Of a DNA stretch of 36,694 nucleotides, positions 15,014 through 22,885 are shown piece by piece. Every line of letters starts with the position of its first letter. Within the stretch, counting starts at the first letter, position 1. The DNA is from Lachnoclostridium sp. UBA7122 (GTDB taxonomy: Bacteria > Bacillota > Clostridia > Lachnospirales > Lachnospiraceae), in contig DKXQ01000137.1 of assembly GCA_002493085.1 (NCBI GenBank), positions 1 to 36,694 on the forward strand. The letters run 5' to 3'. The notes under the pieces were generated by a model. It was not told where the DNA came from. It saw only the letters and a list, made by a program, of their open reading frames with translations, and made no database searches. The translations under genes were made by a program, and so were the position numbers.

Positions 15014-16645
15014 TTAACTGGCTCCCCTGTGTAGCGGCTTCCTCTGTACAGGTTTTCTCTTGCCTTTTGGCGTTCTCTTCCCCTTTTCTTGCCTTCTTGG
15101 CTTTCTGCACTTTTCTGCCTTGTTTTCTTCAAACCACCTTACACGGTATACTATCTCTGGAAGCCTTGAATATACATCTGCCAGATTAAAGAGTTCTTCA
15201 ATTTCTTTTTCTCCAAATTCCCCTTCTTTTAACCTCCATCTCCAGTTCTTCCCAATTGTTGAAGGAAGGTTCATTCTTGCTGTATTATCTTTTAACAGAA
15301 TATCCTGCATCTGGATAATGGCTGTGTCTGCAACGCTTCCATAAGCAAGCCTTATAACACTTGCGGCAGATACTTCTTTTTCCATACATCCTGTATATGC
15401 CTGCAGATATCTATGCTCTTTGCTGCCAAGTGTGTCAAGGTATCCAGCCAGTGTGTCATTATCATGTGTTCCTGTATATACAACACAGTTTTTATTATAA
15501 TTATGTGGAAGGTATTCGTTAGAACAGTGTCCGTCAAATGCAAATTCAAGTACTTTCATGCCTGGATAGCCTGTTTCCTGTAAAAGCTTCTTTGCTTCAG
15601 GCATTGCCACACCAAGGTCTTCTGCTATAATCTGTGCATTAACTATAGCTTCATCTATTGCATCAGTAAGTTTCTTTGCCGGGCCTGGCCTGTATTCACC
15701 CTCTGAAGGTGTCCCATCTGCCGGGATTGCATAATACTTTGCTATTCCTATAAAATGGTCTATCCTTATAACATCATACATTCTTGCAGCAGATGCCATT
15801 CTTCTTTTCCACCAGGTAAAACCATCCTTTTCCATTACATCCCAGTTATATAATGGATTGCCCCATTTCTGCCCATAATCTGAAAATATGTCAGGCGGAC
15901 AGCCCGCAACATCCACAGGTTTAAGATTTTCGTCAAGCTGGTACTGGCCAGGTGCCGCCCATACATCTGAACTGTCAAGTGCAACATAGATAGGTATATC
16001 TCCAATAATTTTTATGCCATTATCATTAGCATACTTTTTAAGCCTGTCCCACTGGCTGTAAAACTTAAACTGTATATATTTCCAGAACATAATGTTGTCT
16101 TTAAGTATGTCTGAATAGTGCTTTAGTGCCTGTGGTTCCCTTGCCATTATATCTTTATCCCATAAAAGCCATTCCCTCTGGTTAAAATGCTCCTTGCATG
16201 CCATAAAAAGTGAGTAGTCTTCAAGCCACTCCCTGTTGTCTGACACAAACTTTTTGTACTTTCCGCTCCCACACTCTTTAGTATTATAAAAAGCTTTTTT
16301 AAGAATCTGGAACCTGTTTTCGTATATTGTGCCATAATCAATACTATCTTCAGCCCCGCCCCAGCAGACGGCCTGTACATCTTCTTTTTCTAAGATTCCC
16401 TCTTCAGCCAGCATATCCAGGTCTATAAAGTATGGATTGCCTGCAAATGTTGAAAATGACTGGTAAGGACTGTCACCATAACTTGTAGGTCCTATAGGAA
16501 GAACCTGCCAGTATGTCTGTCCTGCTTTTTTAAGTTTGTCCACAAATTCATATGCAGCTTTCCCACATGTCCCAATACCATACGGTGAAGGAAGACTGCT
16601 TATAGGCAATAGTATCCCTGCCCCCCGTTTTAAGCGTTTTTCCAC
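15014..16645 (-). CDS. malQ: 4-alpha-glucanotransferase (amylomaltase)
   Basis: GH77 enzyme that disproportionates maltodextrins by transferring alpha-1,4-glucan segments; cytosolic, part of glycogen/maltodextrin use. The N-terminal RGAGILLPISSLPSPYGIGT and YWQVLPIGPTSYGDSPYQ blocks are diagnostic. Catalytic residues lie in VIRIDHFIGI (nucleophile Asp), IIAEDLGV (acid/base Glu) and THDNDT (Asp). Start is GTG with GGAAAGGGG upstream. Oddity: after VYRVRWF the last 38 residues (about 506-543) form a highly basic tail rich in Lys, Arg, Pro and Gln, which I do not recognise as part of GH77. It may be an acquired extension or the result of an old frameshift near the stop. No other maltodextrin genes are adjacent. 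Confidence 0.93.
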   Translation of the reverse strand: MEKRLKRGAGILLPISSLPSPYGIGTCGKAAYEFVDKLKKAGQTYWQVLPIGPTSYGDSPYQSFSTFAGNPYFIDLDMLAEEGILEKEDVQAVCWGGAEDSIDYGTIYENRFQILKKAFYNTKECGSGKYKKFVSDNREWLEDYSLFMACKEHFNQREWLLWDKDIMAREPQALKHYSDILKDNIMFWKYIQFKFYSQWDRLKKYANDNGIKIIGDIPIYVALDSSDVWAAPGQYQLDENLKPVDVAGCPPDIFSDYGQKWGNPLYNWDVMEKDGFTWWKRRMASAARMYDVIRIDHFIGIAKYYAIPADGTPSEGEYRPGPAKKLTDAIDEAIVNAQIIAEDLGVAMPEAKKLLQETGYPGMKVLEFAFDGHCSNEYLPHNYNKNCVVYTGTHDNDTLAGYLDTLGSKEHRYLQAYTGCMEKEVSAASVIRLAYGSVADTAIIQMQDILLKDNTARMNLPSTIGKNWRWRLKEGEFGEKEIEELFNLADVYSRLPEIVYRVRWFEENKAEKCRKPRRQEKGKRTPKGKRKPVQRKPLHRGAS

Positions 16646-16667
16646 AAAAATACCCCTTTCCTGGTAA

Positions 16668-17339
16668 TTAATATATTATTCTTCTTGCTGAAAACTGGTA
16701 ATTGCTATATGCAAGAAGAAACATCCCCATTAATAATGGAATAAGGCAAAAAATAATGCCTTTCATTGCAAATTCTTTATAGATGAAATATGAAAATACC
16801 ACACCTATGTGGTACGACAAAAGCACACAGCCAAAAAACTTTGTTTTCTTTAGCTGTTCCCTGTCTTTACTGCATATGTACTCTATATAAGATGTTGTAA
16901 ACTGCCGTAAATTATTAGTTGAAAATACTGATGAACTTACAAAGCTTCCCACGCCAGGAAATGAATTCCATTGTACTGATGTCATGAAAAATACAGGATA
17001 CAATGCTATAATTGTATTCATCTTATCTGTAAAGAAAAACAATAGTACAACCATTGTTATTTCTATAAAGATACAAAACATCTTTACATTAATATGTGTA
17101 TACTTAGAAATTAATACTGGAATTGCCAGTCCTGCCATATAAATTAACATTGCTATAAGGCGCAGGCAAAGTTCTGGAAAATTCCTGCCGGTTATACATA
17201 ATGTAATGTGTATAAGATTTGCAGTCTGTGCCGATGCCAGAAAATCTGCATGGTTTAATACTGCATATGCCGCTGTAAAACCGCCTGTTGCGCACATTAA
17301 ATACTGGATATAATAATCATATTTAGCACTCTCTTTCAC
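16668..17339 (-). CDS. DUF1275 (YoaK-type) membrane protein
   Basis: Integral membrane protein of 223 residues with about six predicted helices (around residues 9-27, 35-50, 57-78, 85-103, 107-125 and 165-215). The N-terminal region with GGFTAAYAVLNHADFLASAQTANL fits DUF1275, where a conserved helix carries an S/A-x-T-G/A-N motif. Function is not established for the family; transport has been suggested. The start is GTG with AAGGTGG 6 nt upstream. It ends 22 nt before malQ, so the two could be cotranscribed, but nothing in the sequence ties their functions. Confidence 0.75.
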   Translation of the reverse strand: MKESAKYDYYIQYLMCATGGFTAAYAVLNHADFLASAQTANLIHITLCITGRNFPELCLRLIAMLIYMAGLAIPVLISKYTHINVKMFCIFIEITMVVLLFFFTDKMNTIIALYPVFFMTSVQWNSFPGVGSFVSSSVFSTNNLRQFTTSYIEYICSKDREQLKKTKFFGCVLLSYHIGVVFSYFIYKEFAMKGIIFCLIPLLMGMFLLAYSNYQFSARRIIY

Positions 17340-17411
17340 TTATGCCACCTTCTAATTCTTTAATCAAGCAGATATTCGCAATCCGCTTCGCTACTTGCCC
17401 ACTTACAAAAC

Positions 17412-17541
17412 AACCTCATAGCTGCTACCGCAGCTTTTCAGTGGGAGCTTATACTCCCACTGAAACAAGTAAGTCCCTACCCACTGCTTATGTTTCTGCA
17501 ACATAGAAGCGTGTATTTTAAAGGGCTTACTTGATGAGGTT
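17412..17541. ncRNA. Multi-branched structured RNA-like element after greA
   Basis: This 130-bp gap holds four nested helices closing one junction. The closing stem is AACCTCAT (17412-17419) with ATGAGGTT (17534-17541). Hairpin AGCTGC-TACC-GCAGCT is at 17420-17435. A perfect 12-bp hairpin TTTCAGTGGGAG/CTCCCACTGAAA spans 17436-17465. A long arm pairs AAGTAAG and CCC (17467-17477) with GGGCTTACTT (17523-17532), and inside it is hairpin GCTTATGTT/AACATAGAAGC (17486-17510). Helices are contiguous, as in a real fold. On the minus strand it begins inside the greA stop codon. I cannot name the family: an orphan ncRNA, a transposon-associated RNA relic, or a 3' UTR element are all possible. No ORF of any size fits here. 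Confidence 0.6.
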
Positions 17542-18040
17542 AAAATCTGCTTATAGCCTCAGACTCATCATCACTTTTGTGTATTTCCTTTATCTGGACA
17601 TAATAGCCATGTTTATCATCTATAGCAATATAGACCCTGTCACCAGCCTTATGTTTTAAAAGTGCTTTACCCATTGGTGATTCAATGCTTATCATATTAT
17701 TGAGAACATCACTTCTTACTGTTGTAACAATTTTATACTCTTCTTCACATTCATCATCTTCAATATATAATAATACTGTATCATTTAGCCCTGCTTCATT
17801 ATCACCTGATTTATCTTCAATTATTTGTGCAGTTTTAACCATTTTTTCAAGATAACGTATTCTGCTTTCATTCTCATTCTTAAACTTTTTGGCTGCTTTA
17901 TATTCAAAATTTTCACTTAAATCGCCATGCGCCCTTGCCTCTTTTACGTCATCTAATGCCTGTTTTCTGACAACAAGCTTTCTATGTTCAATTTCCTGCT
18001 CCATCTTTTCTATATCTTTTTTTGTCAGTTTATCATACAT
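17540..18040 (-). CDS. greA: GreA-type transcription elongation factor
   Basis: Inserts its coiled coil into the RNA polymerase secondary channel and stimulates cleavage of backtracked RNA. The N-terminal coiled coil covers residues of about 1-75, with the tip EARAHGDLSENFEYKAAKKF carrying the functional Asp and Glu of GDLSEN. The C-terminal FKBP-like domain ends with the usual ISIESPMGKALLKHKAGD block. I choose ATG 18040 (about 166 residues) because GAGGT lies 6 nt before it; the ATG at 18052 has no ribosome site. The N-terminal stretch (MYDKLTKKDIEKMEQEIEH) is more divergent than in standard GreA, so this may be a second GreA paralogue. Its stop codon overlaps the closing stem of the structured element. 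Confidence 0.85.
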   Translation of the reverse strand: MYDKLTKKDIEKMEQEIEHRKLVVRKQALDDVKEARAHGDLSENFEYKAAKKFKNENESRIRYLEKMVKTAQIIEDKSGDNEAGLNDTVLLYIEDDECEEEYKIVTTVRSDVLNNMISIESPMGKALLKHKAGDRVYIAIDDKHGYYVQIKEIHKSDDESEAISRF

Positions 18041-18098
18041 GGCATACCTCATTTCTATTACTGCTGTTATTATATGCAGCTAATTCTGCACGTAAACC

Positions 18099-18139
18099 AG
18101 GACACTACCACCACTGGCAAGACTTGCTGGTAATGTCCT
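18099..18139. other. Stem-loop between greA and Dabb genes
   Basis: AGGACACTACCA (18099-18110) pairs with TGGTAATGTCCT (18128-18139), 11 of 12 positions. No T-run follows on either strand, so it is a possible mRNA 3'-end structure rather than a clear terminator. Confidence 0.4.
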
Positions 18140-18154
18140 GTATAAGCAAAAAAT

Positions 18155-18457
18155 TTATCTCTTACAGTCCATGCACATCCTGATTTCTGTATATGGACGT
18201 ACATATGTGTCTGCTACTTTTACATGTTCTGGGTGTACTGCATAAGCTTTAAGAGCCTGTTCATCTTCCAGCAGGCAGTCAAGCATAACATCTGCATTGG
18301 AAGATGGCAATGGCTCATTTATAACTTTTATATCTAAAAGACCTGGAATTTTGCCAGAAAGGGATTCTAAATTACTCTTTATCCCATCTAAAACTTCACT
18401 TTTATCCTTTCCATTAAGCTCTTCTTTAAGTTTCCATAAAATAACATGCTGGACCAT
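18155..18457 (-). CDS. Dabb (stress-responsive A/B barrel) domain protein
   Basis: A 100-residue single-domain protein. The start MVQHVILWKLKEE and the central IPGLLDIKVINEPLPSSNADVM segment with a late HPEHVKVADTYVRP helix match the Dabb ferredoxin-like fold. These proteins usually form dimeric barrels; their biochemical role in Firmicutes is unknown. GAAAGGAAG precedes the ATG. It lies 26 nt after the hybrid kinase stop codon on the same strand, so it may be the last gene of that transcript. Confidence 0.85.
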   Translation of the reverse strand: MVQHVILWKLKEELNGKDKSEVLDGIKSNLESLSGKIPGLLDIKVINEPLPSSNADVMLDCLLEDEQALKAYAVHPEHVKVADTYVRPYTEIRMCMDCKR

Positions 18458-18483
18458 AATAACTTCCTTTCTTTAATTTTTAG

Positions 18484-20460
18484 TCAGATAAGTGTTACCT
18501 TCAGGGTATCAAAAAGTTTCTCAATTTCAATTGGTTTGGAAATATGTCCATTCATACCACTGTTGATTGCTTTTTGTTTATCTTCGTCAAATGCATTAGC
18601 AGTCATTGCAAGTATAGGGATTGCAGATAACTGCTTATCGCTGATATTTCTTATTGCAATAGCTGCTTCATATCCATCCATAACTGGCATCTGTATATCC
18701 ATAAGTACCAGGTCATAATCGCCTGGTTTTGAATTCTGGATTTTTTCTAATGCAATGCTTCCATTTTCAGCTTTATCAATTTCAAAACCACTTTCCATAA
18801 GAATCTCAGTTGCAATCTCACGGTTTAGTTCGTTGTCCTCTACAAGAAGTATCTTTTTGCCTGTAAATAACTTTTCTTCTTTAAATACTGGTTCAGGTTC
18901 TGTTTCTTCACTTCTGGTACATGTCTGTAAAAGCACACTCCTAAGGCTTGACAGAAACAGCGGCTTCTGCCAGAAAGCTGTAACACCTGCTGCTTTTGCT
19001 TCTTCTTCAATATCGCTGTAATCATATGCTGTCAATACATAAATAGGGGTTTCATCACCCTCAATGATACGCAGGCGCTTTATTATCTCAACACCATCCA
19101 TATCAGGGACTTTCCAGTCTACAATATATGCATAAAAACTTCTGCCTGTTTCTTTTGCCTGTTGTGCCTTAAGAACTGCTTCTTTACCTGATAGTGTCCA
19201 TTCAGGCTCCATGCCGATTTTGGAAAGCATCTTTGAAACACTGTCACAAACATTAAAGTCATCATCAATAATCATAGCACGCAGTCCAAACAGCTTTTCA
19301 ACAGATTCACCGTTGGAATGTTTTTCCTGAAGCCTGAGCGGCAGTGTTATAACAAACTCTGAACCTTTATTTTTCCTGCTTTTAACACATATTGTACCAC
19401 CCATAATTTCCACAATATTTTTTGCAATGGGAAGCCCAAGGCCTGTTCCCTCAATTTTGCTTATTGTAGAATTGCGCTCCCTCTCAAATACTTCAAAAAC
19501 ATGGGGAAGAAAATCTTCACTCATTCCTACACCAGTATCTTTAATACTAAATATATATTTGCCCATTCCTGCTATATCTGAATGTACTTCCCTGATACGT
19601 ACTGAAATTGTACCACCTGTATCTGTATATTTAATAGCATTGCCTGCTATATTTATAAGTACTCTTTCCAAATGCTGTATATCAGCATAAACATCCTCAT
19701 GGATTACATCCATTGTATCTATATATAGTTCCTGGTGTTTATCTGCAATTTGCGGCTGTATTATATTCATAAAATCATGCATCAGTTCAGAAAGGTTTAC
19801 TTCCTGCTCATGGATATTGATTTTTCCGCTTTCTATACGGGACATATCAAGTACATCGTTAATCAGGGCAAGCAAATGGTTACTTGAAGCCATTATTTTA
19901 GTAAGGCAGTCCTTTACCTTATCTTTTTTATCAATATGTCCCGCTGCTATAGCAGCAAAACCAATAATTGCATTCATTGGGGTTCTTATATCATGGCTCA
20001 TATTTGAAAGAAAATCTGATTTTGCCTTGCTTGCTTTTCTGGCCTGCATTAGCGCTTCTTCAATAACTGCTTTTTGTTCCAGTTCATTCCTCATATTGTT
20101 GCTAATATCGCGGACTATACATCCACATATGCCCTTTGATAAAGGATAACTGACAACATTCAGATATTTTTCCTTTGAGGCTGCATGGCATCTTGTTTCA
20201 CACACTTTATTCATATAAGCAGATTCATAAAATATCTGCTTATATTGTTCTCCAATAGATGGAAATATTTCACAGAAGTTCTTATTTAAAAAACTATCAT
20301 ATGCACTGCCCTCAATTTCTGCAAAAGCTTTGTTGGCATATACTATTTGAAAATCTTTTGGAGAACCTGAAGAATCCAATTCCAGATGCACAATGCAAAA
20401 ACCATATGGGCTGTTTTCTAACAGTTGTTCTGCAAATCCGTTCCTCAAAATATCCTCCAT
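18484..20460 (-). CDS. Hybrid histidine kinase, PAS-HisKA-HATPase-REC-REC
   Basis: Cytoplasmic hybrid sensor kinase of about 658 residues; no membrane segment. PAS sensor domain is about 10-120 (QIVYANKAFAEIEG). A HisKA dimerisation helix has the phospho-acceptor in FLSNMSHDIRTPMNAI (His156). HATPase_c motifs are GNAIKYTDTGG (N box), KDTGVGM (G1) and GTGLGLPIA (G2). The first receiver has Asp448 in IVDWKVPDMDG and the second Asp588 in LMDIQMPVMDG with the usual Thr and Lys (MTANAF, SKPIEI). ATG 20460 is preferred: GGAGG is 6 nt before it and none precedes the in-frame ATG at 20472. It sits with an Hpt protein and a chemoreceptor, giving the parts for a multistep phosphorelay; no output regulator is encoded nearby. 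Confidence 0.93.
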   Translation of the reverse strand: MEDILRNGFAEQLLENSPYGFCIVHLELDSSGSPKDFQIVYANKAFAEIEGSAYDSFLNKNFCEIFPSIGEQYKQIFYESAYMNKVCETRCHAASKEKYLNVVSYPLSKGICGCIVRDISNNMRNELEQKAVIEEALMQARKASKAKSDFLSNMSHDIRTPMNAIIGFAAIAAGHIDKKDKVKDCLTKIMASSNHLLALINDVLDMSRIESGKINIHEQEVNLSELMHDFMNIIQPQIADKHQELYIDTMDVIHEDVYADIQHLERVLINIAGNAIKYTDTGGTISVRIREVHSDIAGMGKYIFSIKDTGVGMSEDFLPHVFEVFERERNSTISKIEGTGLGLPIAKNIVEIMGGTICVKSRKNKGSEFVITLPLRLQEKHSNGESVEKLFGLRAMIIDDDFNVCDSVSKMLSKIGMEPEWTLSGKEAVLKAQQAKETGRSFYAYIVDWKVPDMDGVEIIKRLRIIEGDETPIYVLTAYDYSDIEEEAKAAGVTAFWQKPLFLSSLRSVLLQTCTRSEETEPEPVFKEEKLFTGKKILLVEDNELNREIATEILMESGFEIDKAENGSIALEKIQNSKPGDYDLVLMDIQMPVMDGYEAAIAIRNISDKQLSAIPILAMTANAFDEDKQKAINSGMNGHISKPIEIEKLFDTLKVTLI

Positions 20461-20493
20461 CTTTGCCTCCATTCTGCAAAATTATCCTATATG

Positions 20494-20841
20494 TTACTGC
20501 AGTCCGTCAATTGCTTCTATTGTCTGTCTGTAATCATCCTGCACCTGTGCATACAATCCTGGTACTTCATCAGAATAGCCGTCACGCAATGCTTCTGTAA
20601 GCTTTGAGCTTGACTTTTCAAGCATTGTAAAACTCAGGTTCATACATACACCTTTCAATGTATGTGAAGCTACAAACGCCTCTTTATAATCTTTTTCATC
20701 CATTGCCTGGGAAAGCTTGTCATAACCACACTGGCCAGGAAACTTCAGCATAAATTTTTTAATAATATTGTCACTGTGCAGACGTGCACGTGCCTGGCTG
20801 TAATCTCCTTTTAAAGCATTATAACATTCTTCTACTGTCAT
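20494..20841 (-). CDS. Stand-alone Hpt phosphotransfer protein
   Basis: A 115-residue helical protein with the Hpt signature: phospho-acceptor His60 in VASHTLKGVCMNLS, followed by a second helix pair (LEKSSSKLTEALRDG). It shuttles phosphate between His and Asp residues, most likely with a receiver of the adjoining hybrid kinase. AAAGGAG lies 9 nt before the ATG. It lies between the chemoreceptor (63 nt upstream) and the kinase (33 nt downstream) on one strand, probably one operon. Confidence 0.92.
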   Translation of the reverse strand: MTVEECYNALKGDYSQARARLHSDNIIKKFMLKFPGQCGYDKLSQAMDEKDYKEAFVASHTLKGVCMNLSFTMLEKSSSKLTEALRDGYSDEVPGLYAQVQDDYRQTIEAIDGLQ

Positions 20842-20904
20842 TACTATGGCTCCTTTCAGTAAACATCTTTTTATAAAACATATAAACTCTTTTACAAAAA
20901 TACC

Positions 20905-22599
20905 TTATATCTTAAATTTATCCATAAGAGATACCATTGCTTCTACCTGCGCCTTCTGTTCTTCACTTACAGCTGCCGTTTCTTCTGATGTTGCAGAATT
21001 ATTGTCTACTGCTGCAGACACCTGTGAAATACTATTATTTACTTCGTGCATATGTCCAACCTCCTGCTGCAGCATTGATGCAATTTGTCCCATCTTCTGT
21101 GTTGCATCCATAGCATTATCCATAACCTGTGACATATTAGCTACTGTTTCATTAGCAATAGATATTCCCTTGTTTACTGCCTCAATCGTTGTTTCAACTA
21201 ATGTTTTAGTTCTTCCTGCTGCCTGTGCTGATTCATCAGAAAGACTCTTGACCTGTTCCGCAACAACAGCAAAACCCTTGCCAGCTTCTCCTGCCCTCGC
21301 TGCTTCAATCGCAGCATTTAAAGATAGCAGGTTTGTCTGCGAAGCTATGTCTTCTATATCACCAAGAATTGTTCCTATCTGTTCAGAACATTTGCTTATT
21401 GCGGCAATCGCTTCTTTTAATTCCTGCATCTTGTCATTGCCTGTCTGCAAAGTCCTTCCTGCCCTTGCTGCAAGTTCAACTGACTCATCTGCAGCTAAAG
21501 CATTGCTTTCCATGCTCCTCTCCATGCCTTCAAAAATCCCAACGAGCTCTGATACCTGCAGTGCCTGGGAAGTACAGCTTTCAGCGAGGTCTTCTGCGGC
21601 ACATGAAAGCTGCTCTGAACCTTTGTCAACACTTGCAGAAACTTCACGCATAGCTAAAAGCATTTCCCGCATCTTTTCTCCAATACTTATAAAAGATTCT
21701 TTAATTTGTATAAACTGGCCAACATATTCCTGCCTGATATTTATATTATAATTTCCATTACTCATTTCGCCTAATGTATCTGAGATTTCCTGTACCATAT
21801 TTGTAATATTGTTCTTCATAAAATTGATAGAGGAAACCATAGAGCCAACTTCACTGCTGTCCTCATACATATCAAGTTCTGCCTGGAAATTGCCATTGGC
21901 AAGCTCACTCATCTGCACAGATACCTTTTTAATTGGCTCAAGCAGTTCAGTCCTGGCAAACTTTATTATCTGCTGTATTTCATAGACCACAAACAAAAAC
22001 GACCCTATAAAAAATATCTGTATTACAATCATTATTATATTCAGGATTTTTCTTTCATTGTTTTTGTCATCCTGGATTTTGTTAATAACTTCATCAGTCA
22101 GAATATTAATCTTATCTACAGTGTTTCTATACTCATCACTAAATACATATTCACATGCTGTGTCAGTATCACCTGCAGATGCACTCTGCATTGCACTTTC
22201 CTCTAAAGGAACCAGACCATCTGATAATGACCTTATCTGGTTTAACTCTTCCCAGTCACTGTCAGATATACTTATGCTTTCCAATACCGATATTGCATGG
22301 TCCCTTGACTTGTCCTCATTAAGTTCTTTCATATAATCATCATAATAACCCTTGTCAGCAGTCACTGCATATGACTGGACCGAATATGTAAGAATTTTAG
22401 AGCCATTGCGGTACTGGTTTAATGCCTTTGTAGCGTTGAGCTGTTCTGATTGCGCATTGGATGAAATAAGATTTACAACTATAGTAGAAACGAGAAAAAA
22501 TACCCCACCCGCCACTGCCATTAAAGTACGCTTTACACGTTTTGCTAAAGCCTCCCCCTGGCCTAAAACATGCTGTTCTGCATTATTCTTTTTTGCCAT
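20905..22599 (-). CDS. Methyl-accepting chemotaxis protein
   Basis: Transmembrane chemoreceptor of 564 residues. TM1 is about 26-46, followed by a helical extracellular sensor of about 140 residues (four-helix-bundle type), and TM2 is about 187-207. A HAMP domain runs to about 270, with a long cytoplasmic coiled coil. The signalling tip has the conserved ASQTNLLSLNAAIEAARAGE followed by GKGFAVVAEQVKSLSDES. The C terminus (EAMVSLMDKFKI) lacks a CheR-tethering pentapeptide. The start has AAAGGGGAG upstream. A sigma-A-like promoter and a 7-bp inverted repeat precede it. The ligand is unknown. Being first in line with Hpt and a hybrid kinase, rather than CheA/CheW, is notable. Confidence 0.92.
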   Translation of the reverse strand: MAKKNNAEQHVLGQGEALAKRVKRTLMAVAGGVFFLVSTIVVNLISSNAQSEQLNATKALNQYRNGSKILTYSVQSYAVTADKGYYDDYMKELNEDKSRDHAISVLESISISDSDWEELNQIRSLSDGLVPLEESAMQSASAGDTDTACEYVFSDEYRNTVDKINILTDEVINKIQDDKNNERKILNIIMIVIQIFFIGSFLFVVYEIQQIIKFARTELLEPIKKVSVQMSELANGNFQAELDMYEDSSEVGSMVSSINFMKNNITNMVQEISDTLGEMSNGNYNINIRQEYVGQFIQIKESFISIGEKMREMLLAMREVSASVDKGSEQLSCAAEDLAESCTSQALQVSELVGIFEGMERSMESNALAADESVELAARAGRTLQTGNDKMQELKEAIAAISKCSEQIGTILGDIEDIASQTNLLSLNAAIEAARAGEAGKGFAVVAEQVKSLSDESAQAAGRTKTLVETTIEAVNKGISIANETVANMSQVMDNAMDATQKMGQIASMLQQEVGHMHEVNNSISQVSAAVDNNSATSEETAAVSEEQKAQVEAMVSLMDKFKI

Positions 22600-22620
22600 G
22601 CCACTCCCCTTTACCTTTCT

Positions 22621-22640
22621 CCAAAAGTGTTATCTTTTGG
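22621..22640 (-). promoter_or_regulatory. Inverted repeat in the chemoreceptor 5' UTR
   Basis: CCAAAAG and CTTTTGG, 7-bp arms around 6 nt, lie between the -10 at 22663-22668 and the ribosome site near 22610. It could be an operator or an mRNA hairpin that affects translation. Confidence 0.4.
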
Positions 22641-22662
22641 TATCAAACAACTGTCGGATTAT

Positions 22663-22691
22663 ATTATAAGCCTTAAACAGCCTTTCGTCAA
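22663..22691 (-). promoter_or_regulatory. Sigma-A promoter of the chemoreceptor-Hpt-kinase cluster
   Basis: On the minus strand TTGACG (22691-22686), exactly 17 nt, then TATAAT (22668-22663): a near-consensus promoter about 60 nt before the chemoreceptor start. A 20-bp element shared with 36675-36694 lies 11 nt beyond the -35. Confidence 0.7.
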
Positions 22692-22702
22692 GATATCTGC
22701 AC

Positions 22703-22722
22703 GATAGTGTAACTTTACCTGG
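22703..22722. repeat. 20-bp intergenic element shared with the right window edge
   Basis: GATAGTGTAACTTTACCTGG is identical at 22703-22722 and 36675-36694. Each copy lies 80-105 bp upstream of a minus-strand gene (chemoreceptor, rhomboid). It may be a shared operator or the end of a small repeat element. Confidence 0.55.
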
Positions 22723-22781
22723 GTATACGGAAGTTTAGATTATTGTGCAATTTTTTAAGATTCTGGCATGGTAATTTCAAA

Positions 22782-22801
22782 GTTCTGGCAACGGCCAGAA
22801 C
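22782..22801. repeat. Perfect 8-bp inverted repeat upstream of rqcH
   Basis: GTTCTGGC, AACG, GCCAGAAC. It begins at the end of the 22762-22782 motif shared with 172-192 and ends 16 nt before the rqcH -35 at 22818, a suitable place for an operator. Confidence 0.45.
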
Positions 22802-22817
22802 CATATGTTAAAAACAG

Positions 22818-22846
22818 TTGTATTATAATAAAAGAAGTAATATAAT
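22818..22846 (+). promoter_or_regulatory. Putative sigma-A promoter of rqcH
   Basis: TTGTAT at 22818-22823, 17 nt, TATAAT at 22841-22846, about 40 nt before the start codon. Confidence 0.6.
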
Positions 22847-22885
22847 TATTAGCATATTTAACATTAATAGAAAGAGGACAGTTGA

